From Piper betle (taxonomy: Eukaryota; Streptophyta; Magnoliopsida; Piperales; Piperaceae), in contig JAURVB010004740.1 of the NCBI GenBank assembly GCA_033002965.1, forward strand, positions 37,578 to 101,577: a stretch of DNA of 64,000 nucleotides. The letters are read 5' to 3'. Made by a program: the position numbers and the translations under genes. Below the pieces are notes generated by a model. That model was not told where the DNA came from. It ran no database searches and was given only the letters and a program-made list of their open reading frames with translations. Shown one piece after another: positions 49,741 to 61,624 of the stretch. Each line of letters opens with the position of its first letter. Position 1 is the first letter of the stretch.

Positions 49741-50520
49741 CGAATTCAAACAGATCAATTTTCAAGGCCTAACCAACACCCTTAGTGGGATCCAAGCACA
49801 TCAACTAAGCATGGAAAAGCCAGCTATTCATGTTAAAACAAAATCGTTAGATTTCAGACTAAAACCAAGTGTTTGCTTACTACAAAGACTTACATCATTG
49901 TCACCAGGATTTTGATCCTGAATAAAATTAATAAACAAGCAGCTCCAATTTTGTGAAGTAAATAAACTTCCATCATGCAAAATTGTTAGCTTTAATTAGT
50001 GTTACATTTTTTTATGGCTGTCTTGAAAATTGAGCTCATTCAGATCCTCTAGCAAACGCATTACTTCAATCCCCAAACGAAACAAGAACCCGCCAAAGGT
50101 TCCACATCACCATCTGAACACACATTTATTCTCTTTTACTACATAAATCTTCATCAAAACTTTCATCACCACTCGCGCACCAAGATTCATAAGCATTCTA
50201 ACATCATCAGATCCAACCACCATGAAAACTACAAAGACTGCAAATTTGCTACCCAATCAAAACATTTCCACACAAGAAACCAAAAACCGCACCAAACAGC
50301 CAACCTCCCCGAAATCAAACACCAACCATGAACACAAATTGCGGGACACCCGAAGCACCTATAAAAATCCCACCAGATCACCACAACCTCCTACGATGTC
50401 AAACAATCAAACAGCAATAAAATTACAAAAAAATACACCAGATCAAGGAATCGCATCTCATATACGCTAATTAGAACATAAAAAATATCAAAAATAAAAA
50501 AATCTGGAAAAAAAACCTAG

Positions 50521-50700
50521 GACGGACCTGCCGCTCCAGCTCGACCGCGATCGAAGGGGGTGGGAGGGGGATCGGGAGCTCGCAATGCCCTCGCCGGAGC
50601 TTCGCCGGAGAAGGGGAGGTATGATCGGAGAGCCGCCGGAAAACCCTAGCACCGCCGCTGGTCCGTCCGATACGTAGCCACGGCGACGGGGTTATAGAGA
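50521..50700 (-). promoter_or_regulatory. Probable non-coding first exon and promoter of LCBK1
   Basis: This GC-rich block contrasts with AT-rich flanks on both sides. On the minus strand it ends GGAGCGGCAG before a GTCCGTCC donor (50,521-50,530). That would splice over 49,741-50,520 to the coding exon. The leader content (AAACCCTAG, GGCGAAGC) suits a plant 5' untranslated exon. The exact transcription start is unknown. Confidence 0.45.
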
Positions 50701-51510
50701 GAGACGACGAAGCTCGCCGAAATTAGAATATTGTTTTTTTTAAAATAAAAAATGTATTTTTTATTGATTGAAATATTTTTCTTGGTAATTGTGATTAGGA
50801 TGGTTGATTAAGATGGGATCAAAGGATAAATTCGTTGTAGAACCGCAATTTGTTTGGTTTATTACCCACTCTATTCACGGGAAAGTTGCAAATGTTTTAA
50901 AAGTTTATATTATTAATATTTATTATTAAATTTATGAATAATTAATTATAAATAGAGTTTATATTATTAATTTAGCATTATTATCTTAAACACTAAGGTC
51001 ATGCTTATCAGTTTTGTACACTCTAATTTATAAGTTGATGTAGTCATATTGGTCAAATGTCATATTTATCAAATTTTTATATTATTATATTGATCAAAAT
51101 TTTATAATTTTATATAATTATCTTATAAATATTATATTTATCAATTATCTGTATATAATTACACAGGTGTGAAGAAGATAATCAATAAGAATAAAGATTA
51201 GTTTACATATATACAATATTTTAAATTTATAAATAAGGGATCTTTATTATTAATAAATTATTAGGTGTGGACTCAGTGATCACACGATGAAAAGTGAAAA
51301 CAAAGGAGAAGCTAAAAAAATCTTATTATAATATATAGCAAATACCTTCTTTATATAATTGATGATTAATTTTTGTTTTAAAATTACGGATATTGTTATT
51401 CGCAAAATAATATAGCTATATGTATTAAAATCATATATTTTTATTTAAAAATTATTATTATGTCATAATTTGTTATTAGTCTAGTTAACTTCTTAGAAAA
51501 TCTAACTACC

Positions 51511-51541
<31 letters not shown>

Positions 51542-53347
51542 TTATTTATTTATTTTATATAAAATATAGTAGTTTCACCCAACCAAATTAGGTAATTTAT
51601 TTCATTAATTGATTTTGACTCATTTTCAATCGGATTTTTTCAAGTTGAACATTAGGCTAAATTGAATCCCAATCAAGCTTTAAACCTCAATAGATTTCAA
51701 GGTATGGGAAATATAATAATTGCAATTGAAAGGGAGATTGAACCATAAATTTCTTATTTTTTATGAAAACTCCTCATTTTATATTATTTTAAATCTCAAT
51801 ATATAAATGCTATAATTAACAATTTATAGCTTGATTTTTTCTTCATTTCACTCTTTTTCTTTTTTACTCTTCATTTTACTATTGATAATATTTTAATGCT
51901 AATTATACATCAATATAAATCTAATAGTTGTGTCAGTATTAATGCGTTGTTGTAATTAATGGTCGGCACAAACGTCTAGAGTAACTATATAAAAAGTATG
52001 TTCGATCGAATTTGACCGATTGTTTATGACTGAATAAAAACAAATCAAACGTGAACATTGCTTCTTTCGATTAAATGACCGATCAAGCGATTGACTAAAT
52101 TTGCAAATTATTGATATAAATGATATTTTTAAAATTATTACAAATTATAATTGATAATTATTAAAATTTAAAGCACATCAATCTTAATTTTTAAAATTTT
52201 CCATTGTCATATAATATTTCTTTATTCAAATATTTTTTAAAAACGATTTTAATTTTTATGCTAATTGGCATGAGAGAAACTAAGAAAATTAAAACATGAC
52301 GATTATATAAATGAGACATTAGTTGTTTGTGAGAAAAATTAATATTTATAATGAAAAAATAATTAAATAATAAAATAAATATGAGATGAAAATAATTTTT
52401 TATATTGACCAAATTTTAAGTGTGTCTGACTATGACGGACTTGATCGAAGAATTTTGATCGTGGATGCTAACTTTTTGTTAAAGGTTAAGTGGGCAGGCA
52501 TAGACAATGTCCTATCCGACGTGTGACCAATGGACTCTCACCCCTAGTTGTATTAATTGATATCAACATAAGAAGAGTGAAAATGAAGGATAAAGACTAA
52601 AGTTGTTAAATTTTATTTAATTAAAATATATACTATTATATAATATGTTAAGGTAATACCAAGAATAATGTAGGGATATAATAATGAAAATTTATAAGGG
52701 GTTAAGTAATTATAATCTTTGTTGATATATTTAATGATCAGTGAAATTTTTAGTAATAATCCATATAATTAGAGATGATTGAAAAAAATGGGAAAGAGGT
52801 GTAACATAAGATCAATGATTATTAATTGATTGACTAGCCAATATATATAGATATGGGGAAATATGGATTAATGTATGTAAATAAGAGAATTAAATATTAA
52901 GATATTTAAATTACCAAGAACACTAAAGTTTTCTACTCAGATTGTGGTCATCTTATGGTATTTTGGGGAGGACGAAGTCCAATTTGCATCTCTTTGAGAT
53001 GCTTGGAAATCAAACTATATGTTCAAAAAATTCGAGAAAATCTACTTATCTTAGAGATCTTTTGTTCTTGTTGGGTTTTTGTCTTCCTTTCCTCTCTCTA
53101 CATATTCTCTTCTATATAAATTCTTATCATTTTCCCCTTTGTGATTTTAGGCCATTTTTTCACATCACATAAGATCATAATTTTATTTTTGTATTTACCC
53201 TTTTTCACATTTTTTATTAAAGATTTTTTACCAGTAGAAGGAGAATATTCTTTGATATTACTAAGTGGCAAAAAATTATGTACAATTATAAAAAAGGAGA
53301 AAATATAAATTATCTAAAATGCCCTTATTTAAAATTTTAAATAAACT
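50701..53347. other. AT-rich intergenic DNA
   Basis: 2.6 kb of AT-rich sequence with a (TA)n run at about 51,518-51,541. I found no reading frame worth reporting, no terminal repeats and no RNA gene. 52,940-53,180 holds a 76-codon hydrophobic frame without recognisable family. Confidence 0.5.
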
Positions 53348-53887
53348 TATATATATATACACAAAATATTACCATGCGCTGCATCAAAATGCAGCAGCAT
53401 GGCAGCTATATTCGATTTGGACCGTTGGATCCAAAATCCAACGGTCCAAATCTTTCCTTCGCTTTTTCCCCCTCCCCCTTTTCTCTTGCACAGGGCGCGT
53501 TACCCACCCCCCCCCTAACTGGATTCCGCCGCCCCTGCCCCGGCCCTGCCTGCAGCCACGGTCCTCCACTGCACCATCGAGCAGCCGCGGCGCCCCCCAT
53601 CCCCCTGGTCGCCAGCTTCCGCCCTCGGCCCCGCCCGCAACCGCATTTCCCCCTCACCCCCCCCCCCGCCCGGCGCCCCAGCCTTCCCCCGCCCCTGCCC
53701 GAAGCCGCAATCCCCCCGTCGCCCCCGCCCGCAGCCGCGTCCCCCGTGCCCGAGCGGCCGTCCCCCGTCCGCGGCGGCGGCCCCTCGCGCCGCGGCCCCA
53801 ACCCCCTATTGCCTACCCCCCCCGGGCGGCCGGCGGTGAGGTGGCGCGACAAACAGAGGGGGGAGGAAGAACAGGGGAGGGTAGTTT

Positions 53888-54870
53888 TGTAATAAAAACT
53901 TTACTCGATCCCGACTCGAGTTAAATTTTTATTACGAAATAAATATTAAAAAAATAAAATAATTTTCGTAATAAAAATATGACCCAGTCCCAACTCGTGC
54001 TAATATTATGAAATAAAATTTTTTAAAATAAATTTTTTTCATAATAAAAACTTGACTCGATCCCGCGCAAGGATGTCATTGATGGTAATTTTATAATAAA
54101 AACTTAACTTGTTCCATAAAGAACTGAGTCAAGTTTTTAGTTATGTAAATTATTTTATTTTATTTTAAATTTATTTCATAGTATTGACTCGAGTTCGACT
54201 GAGTCAAATTTTTATTACGAAATTATTTATTTTTTAAAATTTATTTTGTAATAAATTTATTTTTATAATAAAAAACTTGACTCGATCTCGCTCGGGACCG
54301 AGTCAAGTTTTGATTACAAAATAAATTTAAAAAATAAAATAATTCTGTAATCAAAACTTGACTCTATATATTACGGGCCCTTGCAGGCTCTGCCTACCCG
54401 GCCCACCTCGACCCCCCTCCCCAACGCCGCTCCCCCGCACACGCGTCTCTCCCACCCCCACCGCTGCCTCGGCGGCACGTTTTCGCCTTCTCCGATCGCC
54501 CGCCCCAGCAGTGCGCCCTGCGAACTTCCGACAACTCTCCACGAAACAAAGCAGGAAGGGGGTGGCGAACAGGGTAAGGGGAAAGAGGAGGGGGAGGAGG
54601 GGGTGATGGCAATTTGATAATAAAAACTTGGACTCGCTCCCGATCAAAACTTGACTCGGTTCTTTGCAAATCGAGTCAAAATTTTTATTACAAAATTATT
54701 TTATATTTTTTAAAATTTATTTTATAGTATTAACTCGAGTTATGACTTGGAGTCGATTTCGAGTTAAATTTTTATTATGAAATTATTTTATTTCTTTTTA
54801 AATTTATTTTGTAATAAAAATTTGGCTCGAATGTGATCGAGTAAAATTTTTATTACCATATTACCCTCCC
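53888..54870. repeat. Array of imperfect palindromes around TTGACTCGA/TCGAGTCAA
   Basis: At least eight units share the pattern TAATAAAAACTTGACTCG..., a short centre, then CGAGTCAARTTTTTATTACG, followed by AT-rich AAATAAATTTAAAAAATAAAA spacers. Examples are near 53,897, 54,051, 54,150, 54,190, 54,277-54,330, 54,620-54,690, 54,735-54,780 and 54,825-54,855. The units are inverted relative to each other, so the array can fold extensively. Two GC-rich blocks are embedded. Confidence 0.7.
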
Positions 54871-55009
54871 TTGTTTCTCACCCCCCCTCTGTTTCCCGCG
54901 CCACCTTACCGCTGGCGATCTGGCCCATCCCCGCTGACCACCCCTCTCGCCCGTCCCCGCCGACCACCGCCTCTGGCCGTCCCTGCCCGGTGGCTATGAG
55001 CGAGGGCTG

Positions 55010-55200
55010 GGTCTGGGCGGCGCCAGGCGGGCGGGCGGGGCAGGGAGCCCGGCCGGGGCAGGCACGGCCGGGGCAGGGGCGGCTCTGCGTGGCGGGGGCG
55101 GGGGCGGGGGCTGGGCGGCCGGCGGGTAGGGGCCGGGCAGGGGTTGGGGGCTGGGGCGGGCAGGGGCTGGGGCCGGGGCGGCCAGTGAGGCAGGTGGTGG
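55010..55200 (+). repeat. G-rich tract with G-quadruplex potential
   Basis: The plus strand is strongly G-rich, with many GGGGC words and, at about 55,092-55,114, four closely spaced runs of three or more G separated by single C or CT. This meets the standard G-quadruplex pattern on the plus strand. Confidence 0.75.
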
Positions 55201-55362
55201 GACAGTGGTGCCGGGGGCGACCGACAGGGCGGCGACCGAAAGGCTAAAAGTTGGGGGTGATTGTGGGAGTTGATTGTGGGCCGTCGGATCGATCCGACGT
55301 ACCATAATAAAGGGGGCCGCATTTGTAGCTCGCTATATAGGGCAGCAGCACTGTAGCGCTAC

Positions 55363-55398
<36 letters not shown>

Positions 55399-55722
55399 TG
55401 GATGATCCGGCCTGGCGCCCTCGACCTGGGCAAATGAGGCCCTTGCTTTGGCCCTTATTTATAAAAAGTGCTTTTTGTTTTTGTTATATTTTTGAGTTGG
55501 GTTGTTTTGATTTTTTATCTTATCATAAAACCAATCTAATGACAATTTTATTACTATAATAAAATTCTCTTTTTTGATAATTAATTCGGATTTTTCTACC
55601 ACCTGGTATCAAATTATGTGTGATAAAGTATTGCATACAAATTAAATGACACATAAGACGACACTTTGAATCAAAATATAAATTTAACATGGCAACAAAG
55701 TTAAGTATCAATCATGTGAGAG

Positions 55723-56752
55723 CAGTGATGCACGAATCGGCCGATTCCGTGCGGAATCGGCCGATTTAAATCGGATCGGCGTCGCGCCGATCCGATTTCG
55801 GGGCCGACTCGGTCGGCCCCGAATCGGGCCTTGAATCGGCGAGTTTCGGCCGATTCCGACCGATTTAACTCGGAATCGGAATCGGCCGATTTAAATCGGA
55901 ATCGGTTTTATTGCAAAATTACCAAAATACCCTAGGTATAATTTTTATTAAATTATTTAAGCATGGGCAAAATGGTAATTTGGATTTAAAAACCTAAATC
56001 AAACCCTCTCCCCCGATTCCGCCGCCGCGTTCGCTCCGCCGCCCTCCGCCGCGCTTCCGCCGTCCGACCTCAGCTCCGTCCGACCACGCCACCGCCGCCC
56101 GATTCCGACCTCAGCTCCGCCCTCCGCCGCGATTCCGCCGCAGACGCTGCGACCGCCGCCCGAACTCGGCTTCCGCCGTCCGACGCTTCCGCCGCGCTTC
56201 CGCCCGATTCCGCCGCGATTCGGCCGTCCGACGCTCCGCCCGACCTTCCGACCACCCCACCGCCGTCCGACGCTGCGCCCGTTCCGAACTCACCTTCCGC
56301 CGTCCGACGCTTCCGCCGCGATTCCGCCGGCCGACGGTTCGTCCGACCGGGCTGCCGACATCCTCCGACATCGCCGCCGCGAGGCTCGCCGCCGACCGGG
56401 CCGCCGGCGGCGGCGGGGGTAGAGAGGGGAGGGTGGCATTCTCGTAATTAAAAGTTGACTCGAGTCTAACCCGAGTCAAAAATAATAATTAATTCTAAAT
56501 AATTTAAAAAAATCTTAAAAAATATTTAAAAAATATCATAAACTATAATACACAGAATAATATCAAAATAACATCAATACCCAATTTTAATATATTTATA
56601 TTGTAAATTGTCAAATTATTATATATGACCGATTAAATTAATTTGGACCGATTCAACTGAACCGATTCTTGGCCGATTCAGACCGATTCCGATTCCGATT
56701 CCGATTCCGATTCCATTGAAAACCGATTCCGATTCCGATTCATGCAACCATG
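55723..56752. mobile_element. Non-autonomous hAT transposon with 8-bp target duplication
   Basis: The 1,030-bp element is flanked by TGTGAGAG on both sides (55,715-55,722 and 56,753-56,760). An 8-bp duplication is the hAT superfamily hallmark. The termini CAGTGATGCACGAATCGG and (inverted) CATGGTTGCATGAATCGG match at 14 of 18 positions and start with CA. Subterminal arrays of GAATCGG point inward from the left (about seven, plus two inverted, in 55,734-55,910) and appear as CCGATTC from the right (about eleven in 56,650-56,742). This is the mirrored arrangement that hAT transposases bind. The centre (56,005-56,430) is GC-rich with compositional frames only, followed by GTGGCATTCTCGTAATTAA and a GACTCGAGTC segment. 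No transposase is present. Confidence 0.85.
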
Positions 56753-56760
56753 TGTGAGAG

Positions 56761-59034
56761 GCCCCTCATGCTTCCATATTTGCACCTATCTCATTTGTAA
56801 CATATTTATATCATATGTGCAATATACTTAAAATTTTGTTTGTCAACCTCATTATAATTAAAATTTTGTCACCTCAAAAAGTTTTACTTCATTATATTTA
56901 GTTTAACTAACACTATATATTCTAAGGAGGCCATCTGCATGACTAATTGTGCATGTGATTAAACAAATTAAATTAGTTAGAGGAATATATTCTTCACGTT
57001 TACTAAAAGACTAATCGTCGACTAGCGAATTTTATTGTATTATTCTCAAAACTTTCATTAAAATATTGTTGTCTCAAAATGTAAAAGCTAAAAAATTAGA
57101 AAGAGGAATCAAAAGTATTCAAGGGGGTATTCAAATTGGATTTTTCTCCATGTAACAGTTTTGAATAGATTTTTTTCAAAGCATGCAACTGGTTAAAAAA
57201 ATTTATCTTTAAGAAAGAAGGGAGTAGGTTTATATTTTGTTTTGGCTTCCACCATTAAGTTAAGGTGTTAATTAAGGTTGTATTCGTAACTGAGCTTGAT
57301 TTGAAACTAACCTCGAATTCATAAAGCTAATTTGGGTTTTTGTATCCTTAATGGTAGTTTAAATTTGTATGAAATTTAAACCTTTCATAAAACATAACGA
57401 AGGCAATATTAAAGAGTGGGACTTTAGAATAATTCACAATAAGAACACAAAGTTATAATGCGTGACTATTTAATTTTATGCCATCTTATGACAAAACGAA
57501 ATACTTTTCTTCAAAAAATTATTATAAATAAATATCAAATGATAGTATAAATAAATTAAAAGTAAGTAAATTTAAACCATCGACACAATTTTTAAGGAAA
57601 AATAAACCTCTTTTCAATCAAATAAAACTCGGCTAGTATAGCTATTGAATTATTGTAGGTTACGCCAATGAAAATTAAAAGAACCAACTGTAATAGTTTT
57701 ACAAAACTTGATAACATTAAGGACTTGTAGGACACAAGTTGGTGCTCACCAAGCAGTGATGTTACTTCAAATTGACATGGCTATGAGAGTTGGTAATACT
57801 CTCTCATACAAGCCACATACCAGAATATCTAGGAAAGCTTGCTCTAATTGCTACTTTATGTTTACATGGTGCATTCTTGGATGCTAGTATTGAACCCTAC
57901 AATATTTATATGATTTTATATAATACCTATGTGGGTTGTAGATGTCAAGCAAGAGGTAACACTAAGTAGTCAGCTGGTTCATCTTCATTTGTAAGTTTAA
58001 TTGTTTAAGGACTAATATTTCTTTGGCTTAAAACCAAAGCTTGGCATCTTGTATTAAACACGAGAACATTCAGATCATGCCCAGCCTGACCTGTTCGTGC
58101 AATTATTGGCACTTATCAGTTATCTCATCTTCCAAAGAGACGAGGCCTCTTGACAGCCCTGGGACAGCGGTCCAGCTGCTGTTATAAACTCAACGTTATA
58201 TGTATTAGATGTATTCAATGTATCTTGGTAAAGTGAAAATTATGATAAGGGTTGCTGGGTCCCATGTATGATGTACTTGTGGCATTTAAATTTGAGTTGA
58301 AAAATTAAATGTATGGTATCATAATTTCTTATTGTAGAATGCACCTTCAATATCTTGATTCAAAGGTATATATAAATAGATGAATGATAATAATTAAAAG
58401 AGGAAAAATTACTTACATGTAATTAATTTGATTTTGAAAATGATCATCAGATCCCTGAAAATTTATATCATTAAGGCATTTGTTTTGACTAATGATGTTT
58501 TCTAATCAAGATTATAGACATTTTTGTGGACTTAAGTTAGTTATTTCTTTTCTCAGTTCATAGGTTAAAAACTCAAAAATGCATTCGACTTCTATGCCAC
58601 GAAGTGAAATCGACTTGGAGTCAACCCCCAACCAACTCGGAGTTTTATGTATTATTTCTTCAATTAAATAATTAAAGGCTATATAAAATTAACATATATT
58701 ATTATTTTGGCACTTGAAATTAATAAATATAAGATTTACATTATTTTAAAATATTAATTTAGCTAAATTACAAGAAAATTGTTAGTGCCTTTTCAACCCC
58801 AAAAAGTAAAGAAGAATTTTTCGACATTGCCATAATAGTGACAAAATCAAGCCATAATTAATAGAAGGGGGCTAAAAAATAAAAATAAACTATTTTTTTT
58901 TAAATGACCAAAGAGTGGCCAGCCGTCTGATCCAATCACCCTTGGCCACCGGGTAGCCATGTTCAACCTCCCTAGCCTAGGGCCAACCAGATTCAGTCCC
59001 CACGGCCAAGATCTAGTCACCCTAGCCTAGGGGT
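56761..59034. other. AT-rich intergenic DNA
   Basis: No convincing gene. Short non-AT islands at 57,720-58,010 and 58,080-58,190 have no reading frame over 60 codons. 58,910-59,030 contains degenerate repeats of a GGCCA..GATC..CACCCTAGCC phrase just before the LTR that starts at 59,035. Confidence 0.45.
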
Positions 59035-59227
59035 TGTAAAACATATGACCTGAGTCGAGGTTTTATAATCATTGGTCGGTTCGACTGCTTGTTCGGGTCG
59101 ACTCACTTTTTATAATACGTGCACAGGGCCGAGGCCAACTATGTGTATGTGTTATGAGAATTTATGTATACTTGAGATATGATCATAGTGTTAGATATAT
59201 AGCAGCAAACTGAATTATCAATATATA

Positions 59228-61624
59228 TGTTTGTACATATTTATCCGAAAAATATTTATATTTATCTGGTTATGTGGATAATATTTATTCAATTATGTGA
59301 CAATACTCAAGCCACTTACGTGGATGACTTCCTGCATGTTACAAGAGAATTAGTCATACGGTTCCAAAACTGCCGGAGAAAGAATTGCCAGAGGAAGAGG
59401 TAGACATTGTTCTACAGCCGTTAGAGGAAATCTCTCAGTCAGGAGTTATCCCAATTCTATAAAAGCCGGGTGTTATTGCTGAAGCAGGGGGCTCAGACGC
59501 TAAAGGAAAAGAATTTTGCCAGACAGAAGAAAAGCCGAGGGAGGAGCCCCTCACCGGAGATGCTCCGGTGACCCTTGCCAACACCCAATCGATCACTACC
59601 CCTGTCACGGCCATGAATCCTTGCCCAAGATCCAAACTTTCCACTTGCCAGAGCCACCGGTGAAGGAGTCGTGTTGCTTTGAAGTGTTGCCGACGTGCTG
59701 TCCGTGAGGGAGCCAAAGAAAGGTTCTGTTGTTCGCCAAAGTTTTGCCACTGGGTCATCGCGACGAAGAAGAAAGGTGGAGCTTTGAAGCAGTATCCCTG
59801 GAATCGAGATCCTTGCCGCCTTAAAGGTAGAGTCGCTGCCAAGTGCCGTTGCTGCTACCTACAGACGCGAAGCCAAGGAGTCCTCTTGGAGTCACGTTCC
59901 TAACTTGCTGCCTTGCTATTAAGTCTGGCTTCCTCGACTACCACCGTGAAAAGAGAATGAAGTGTTGCTGCTGGAGTACATTGAAGCCTTGCCAGTTGAT
60001 GTTTGCCCTTGCTAGGAAGTTCTGAGCCGCAAAATATCAGAGCCCACCAGAGCCTTGTCCCATTCCCGCCGACAACGAAGAACAGGATAGCATCTTTGTT
60101 TTGCAGGTTCGGCGTCCAATTTTCCGGCGACTTTTCCGGACAACCTCGACCTTATTGTATCAGTACAAGACCATCTGCTTGGAGCTCAGAGTGCCCCCGA
60201 CACAGCACCCCCAGAATTTCCGCCGGAGACTCCTGCCGTCGCCGGAATTCTGCCAGCAAGCTGCCGATTGGAAAAGGCGGAAAACAGAGCAGCGAAGGTC
60301 GGATTTTGCTAATTTTTCTGACCAGTTCCGGTCGTTCCCGGCCCCGTCGTGAGGTTCAGAGTGAAGGTGGAGAAGCGATCTACAAACCCAAACTGAGAGC
60401 CGCCGGAGTTCGTCGCTGTAGCCGCCGGAAAAATCGGGAAGCGAGGAAGTTGCTGGCCGGAAAAGCAGAAAACAGAGCAGCGAAGGTCTGATTTCGCTAA
60501 TTTTTTCCGACCAACACCGGTCGTTCCCAGTGTCGCCGTGAGGTGAAACATGAAGACAGAGGAGTGGTCTAGAAACCCAAACTGAGTTTCGCCAAAGATC
60601 GTCGCTGTAGCCGCCGGGAAAAATCGGGAAGCGAGGAAGTTGCTGGCCGGAAAAGCAGAAAACAGAGTAGCAAACACCGGATTTCTTAGATTTTTCCAAC
60701 CAGCGCCGGTCGTTCCCAGCCCTGTCCGTTGTGATCAAGTGAAGGTGGAGAAGTGATCTACAAACCCAAGCCGAGAGCCGCCGGAGTTCGTCGCTGAGGT
60801 CGCCGGAAAAAATCGAGAAGTGACCAGCGTAGCACAAAAGTGCAGAAAAGTGTCTAACTTTCCGGCATCCGACCGACCGACCGGAGCCGCCGCTGACCGT
60901 CGGAGCACCGCCAAGATCTTCACCATTCTGTGATCTACAGTTCTGGGCAATCTCCGCCACCTTCAGCTGCCGGAAAAGCCGCCGCCGAAGCCACCAAAAC
61001 CACCATTGCACCGCCGCTGCAGCCGGGTTGTTGGACCCGTTTACTGCTGACCGCATCCGCTTTTGTCGTGTCCGAGACCAAATCCTTCTTCCCAGTCCGC
61101 GTCCGCGAAGCCAGACCGTGACCAGTTTTTATTTGTACTGAACCAACCCGAATTGGCCCGGTTCAGTCCATTAACACTCCGAAAATAATTTGAAGGCCTT
61201 CCCGACCTCGGATCAAGGCGAAACTTAGTATCCCACCATTTTTGGACGCTCCGGATGCAGTGGTGGGATTATTTTAAAGATTTAAAAAGTGAAAAAGACA
61301 AACCATGGCATTGGAGTCAAAGATCTCAGGCAAATTGATTTACAGGCGGCAAAAATTCACTGTTTTGTGTAACTTGTAAAAATCAAAGGAGAAATAGTGG
61401 ATTGTGAGTACTAATCTCACCGTGGACTGACTTAGGGATTCAAATTGAACCCTAAGGAACCACGTAAAAAATTTCTTGCGTGTCATTTTACTGTTTGTAA
61501 CATTTTCTATTTCCATCGCACTATCTCTTTGCGCGGCAAGGGCGCCTCGGTCCCACCGAACCTTCAAACCCGAATCACACACAAGAACCGATTCGAGGGG
61601 GCGGACGATCGCCGCGCCCGAACA
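59228..61624 (-). mobile_element. Probable nested LTR element (family 2) inside the forward LTR
   Basis: The right end, read on the minus strand, begins TGTTCGGGCGCGGCGATCG at 61,624 and matches the first ~115 bases of the solo LTR at 761. ATATA follows at 61,625-61,629, and ATATA also precedes TGTTTG at 59,228, giving a possible but weak 5-bp target duplication. 61,330-61,480 inverted contains ACGTGGTTCC...GTCCACGG, text reminiscent of Copia LTRs. A TATAAAAG box at 59,458 suggests plus-strand promoter sequence within. The left border is not secure. Confidence 0.4.
60281..60860. repeat. Tandem repeat, about 3 copies of a 188-190 bp unit
   Basis: A unit starting AAAACAGAGCAGCGAAGGTC begins at 60,281, 60,469 and 60,659. 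The order is constant: GATTTYGCTAATTTTTC, CCGGTCGTTCCC, GTGAGGT, GTGATCTACAAACCCAA-like text, CGTCGCTGTAGCCGCCGG, then AAATCGGGAAGCGAGGAAG. A partial fourth copy ends near 60,860. The long minus-strand frame across it (60,160-61,056) reads successive copies in different frames, which argues against coding. Confidence 0.85.

Larger units (their letters stand above)
53348..55396. mobile_element. Second (TA)n-flanked GC-rich composite element
   Basis: About 2.0 kb lies between (TA)n runs at 53,348-53,359 and 55,365-55,396. Just inside the left border is a perfect 17-bp hairpin (GATTTGGACCGTTGGAT, loop CCAAA, 53,414-53,452). Just inside the right border is the palindrome CGTCGGATCGATCCGACG (55,282-55,299). 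These recall the CCGTTGGAT hairpin of the 11.4-kb element. The interior alternates GC-rich blocks (53,500-53,880; 54,380-54,600; 54,880-55,250) with AT-rich tracts carrying GACTCGAGTC repeats. Long Pro/Arg/Gly-rich frames on both strands are compositional. Confidence 0.55.

Noticed and set aside
53319..53924. 201-codon Pro/Arg-rich plus-strand frame and overlapping frames on the other strand
   Set aside because: GC-rich low-complexity sequence inside a mobile element; several frames are open at once on both strands, as expected from composition.
54906..55322. 138-codon Pro-rich minus-strand frame
   Set aside because: Reads the complement of the G-quadruplex-prone tract; composition only.
56111..56479. 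122-codon minus-strand frame in the hAT element
   Set aside because: Arg/Ser/Ala low-complexity with no transposase motif (no BED finger or hAT dimerisation region).
60160..61056. 298-codon minus-strand open frame
   Set aside because: It crosses the 188-190 bp tandem array, successive copies are read in different frames, and there is no recognisable domain or splice context.
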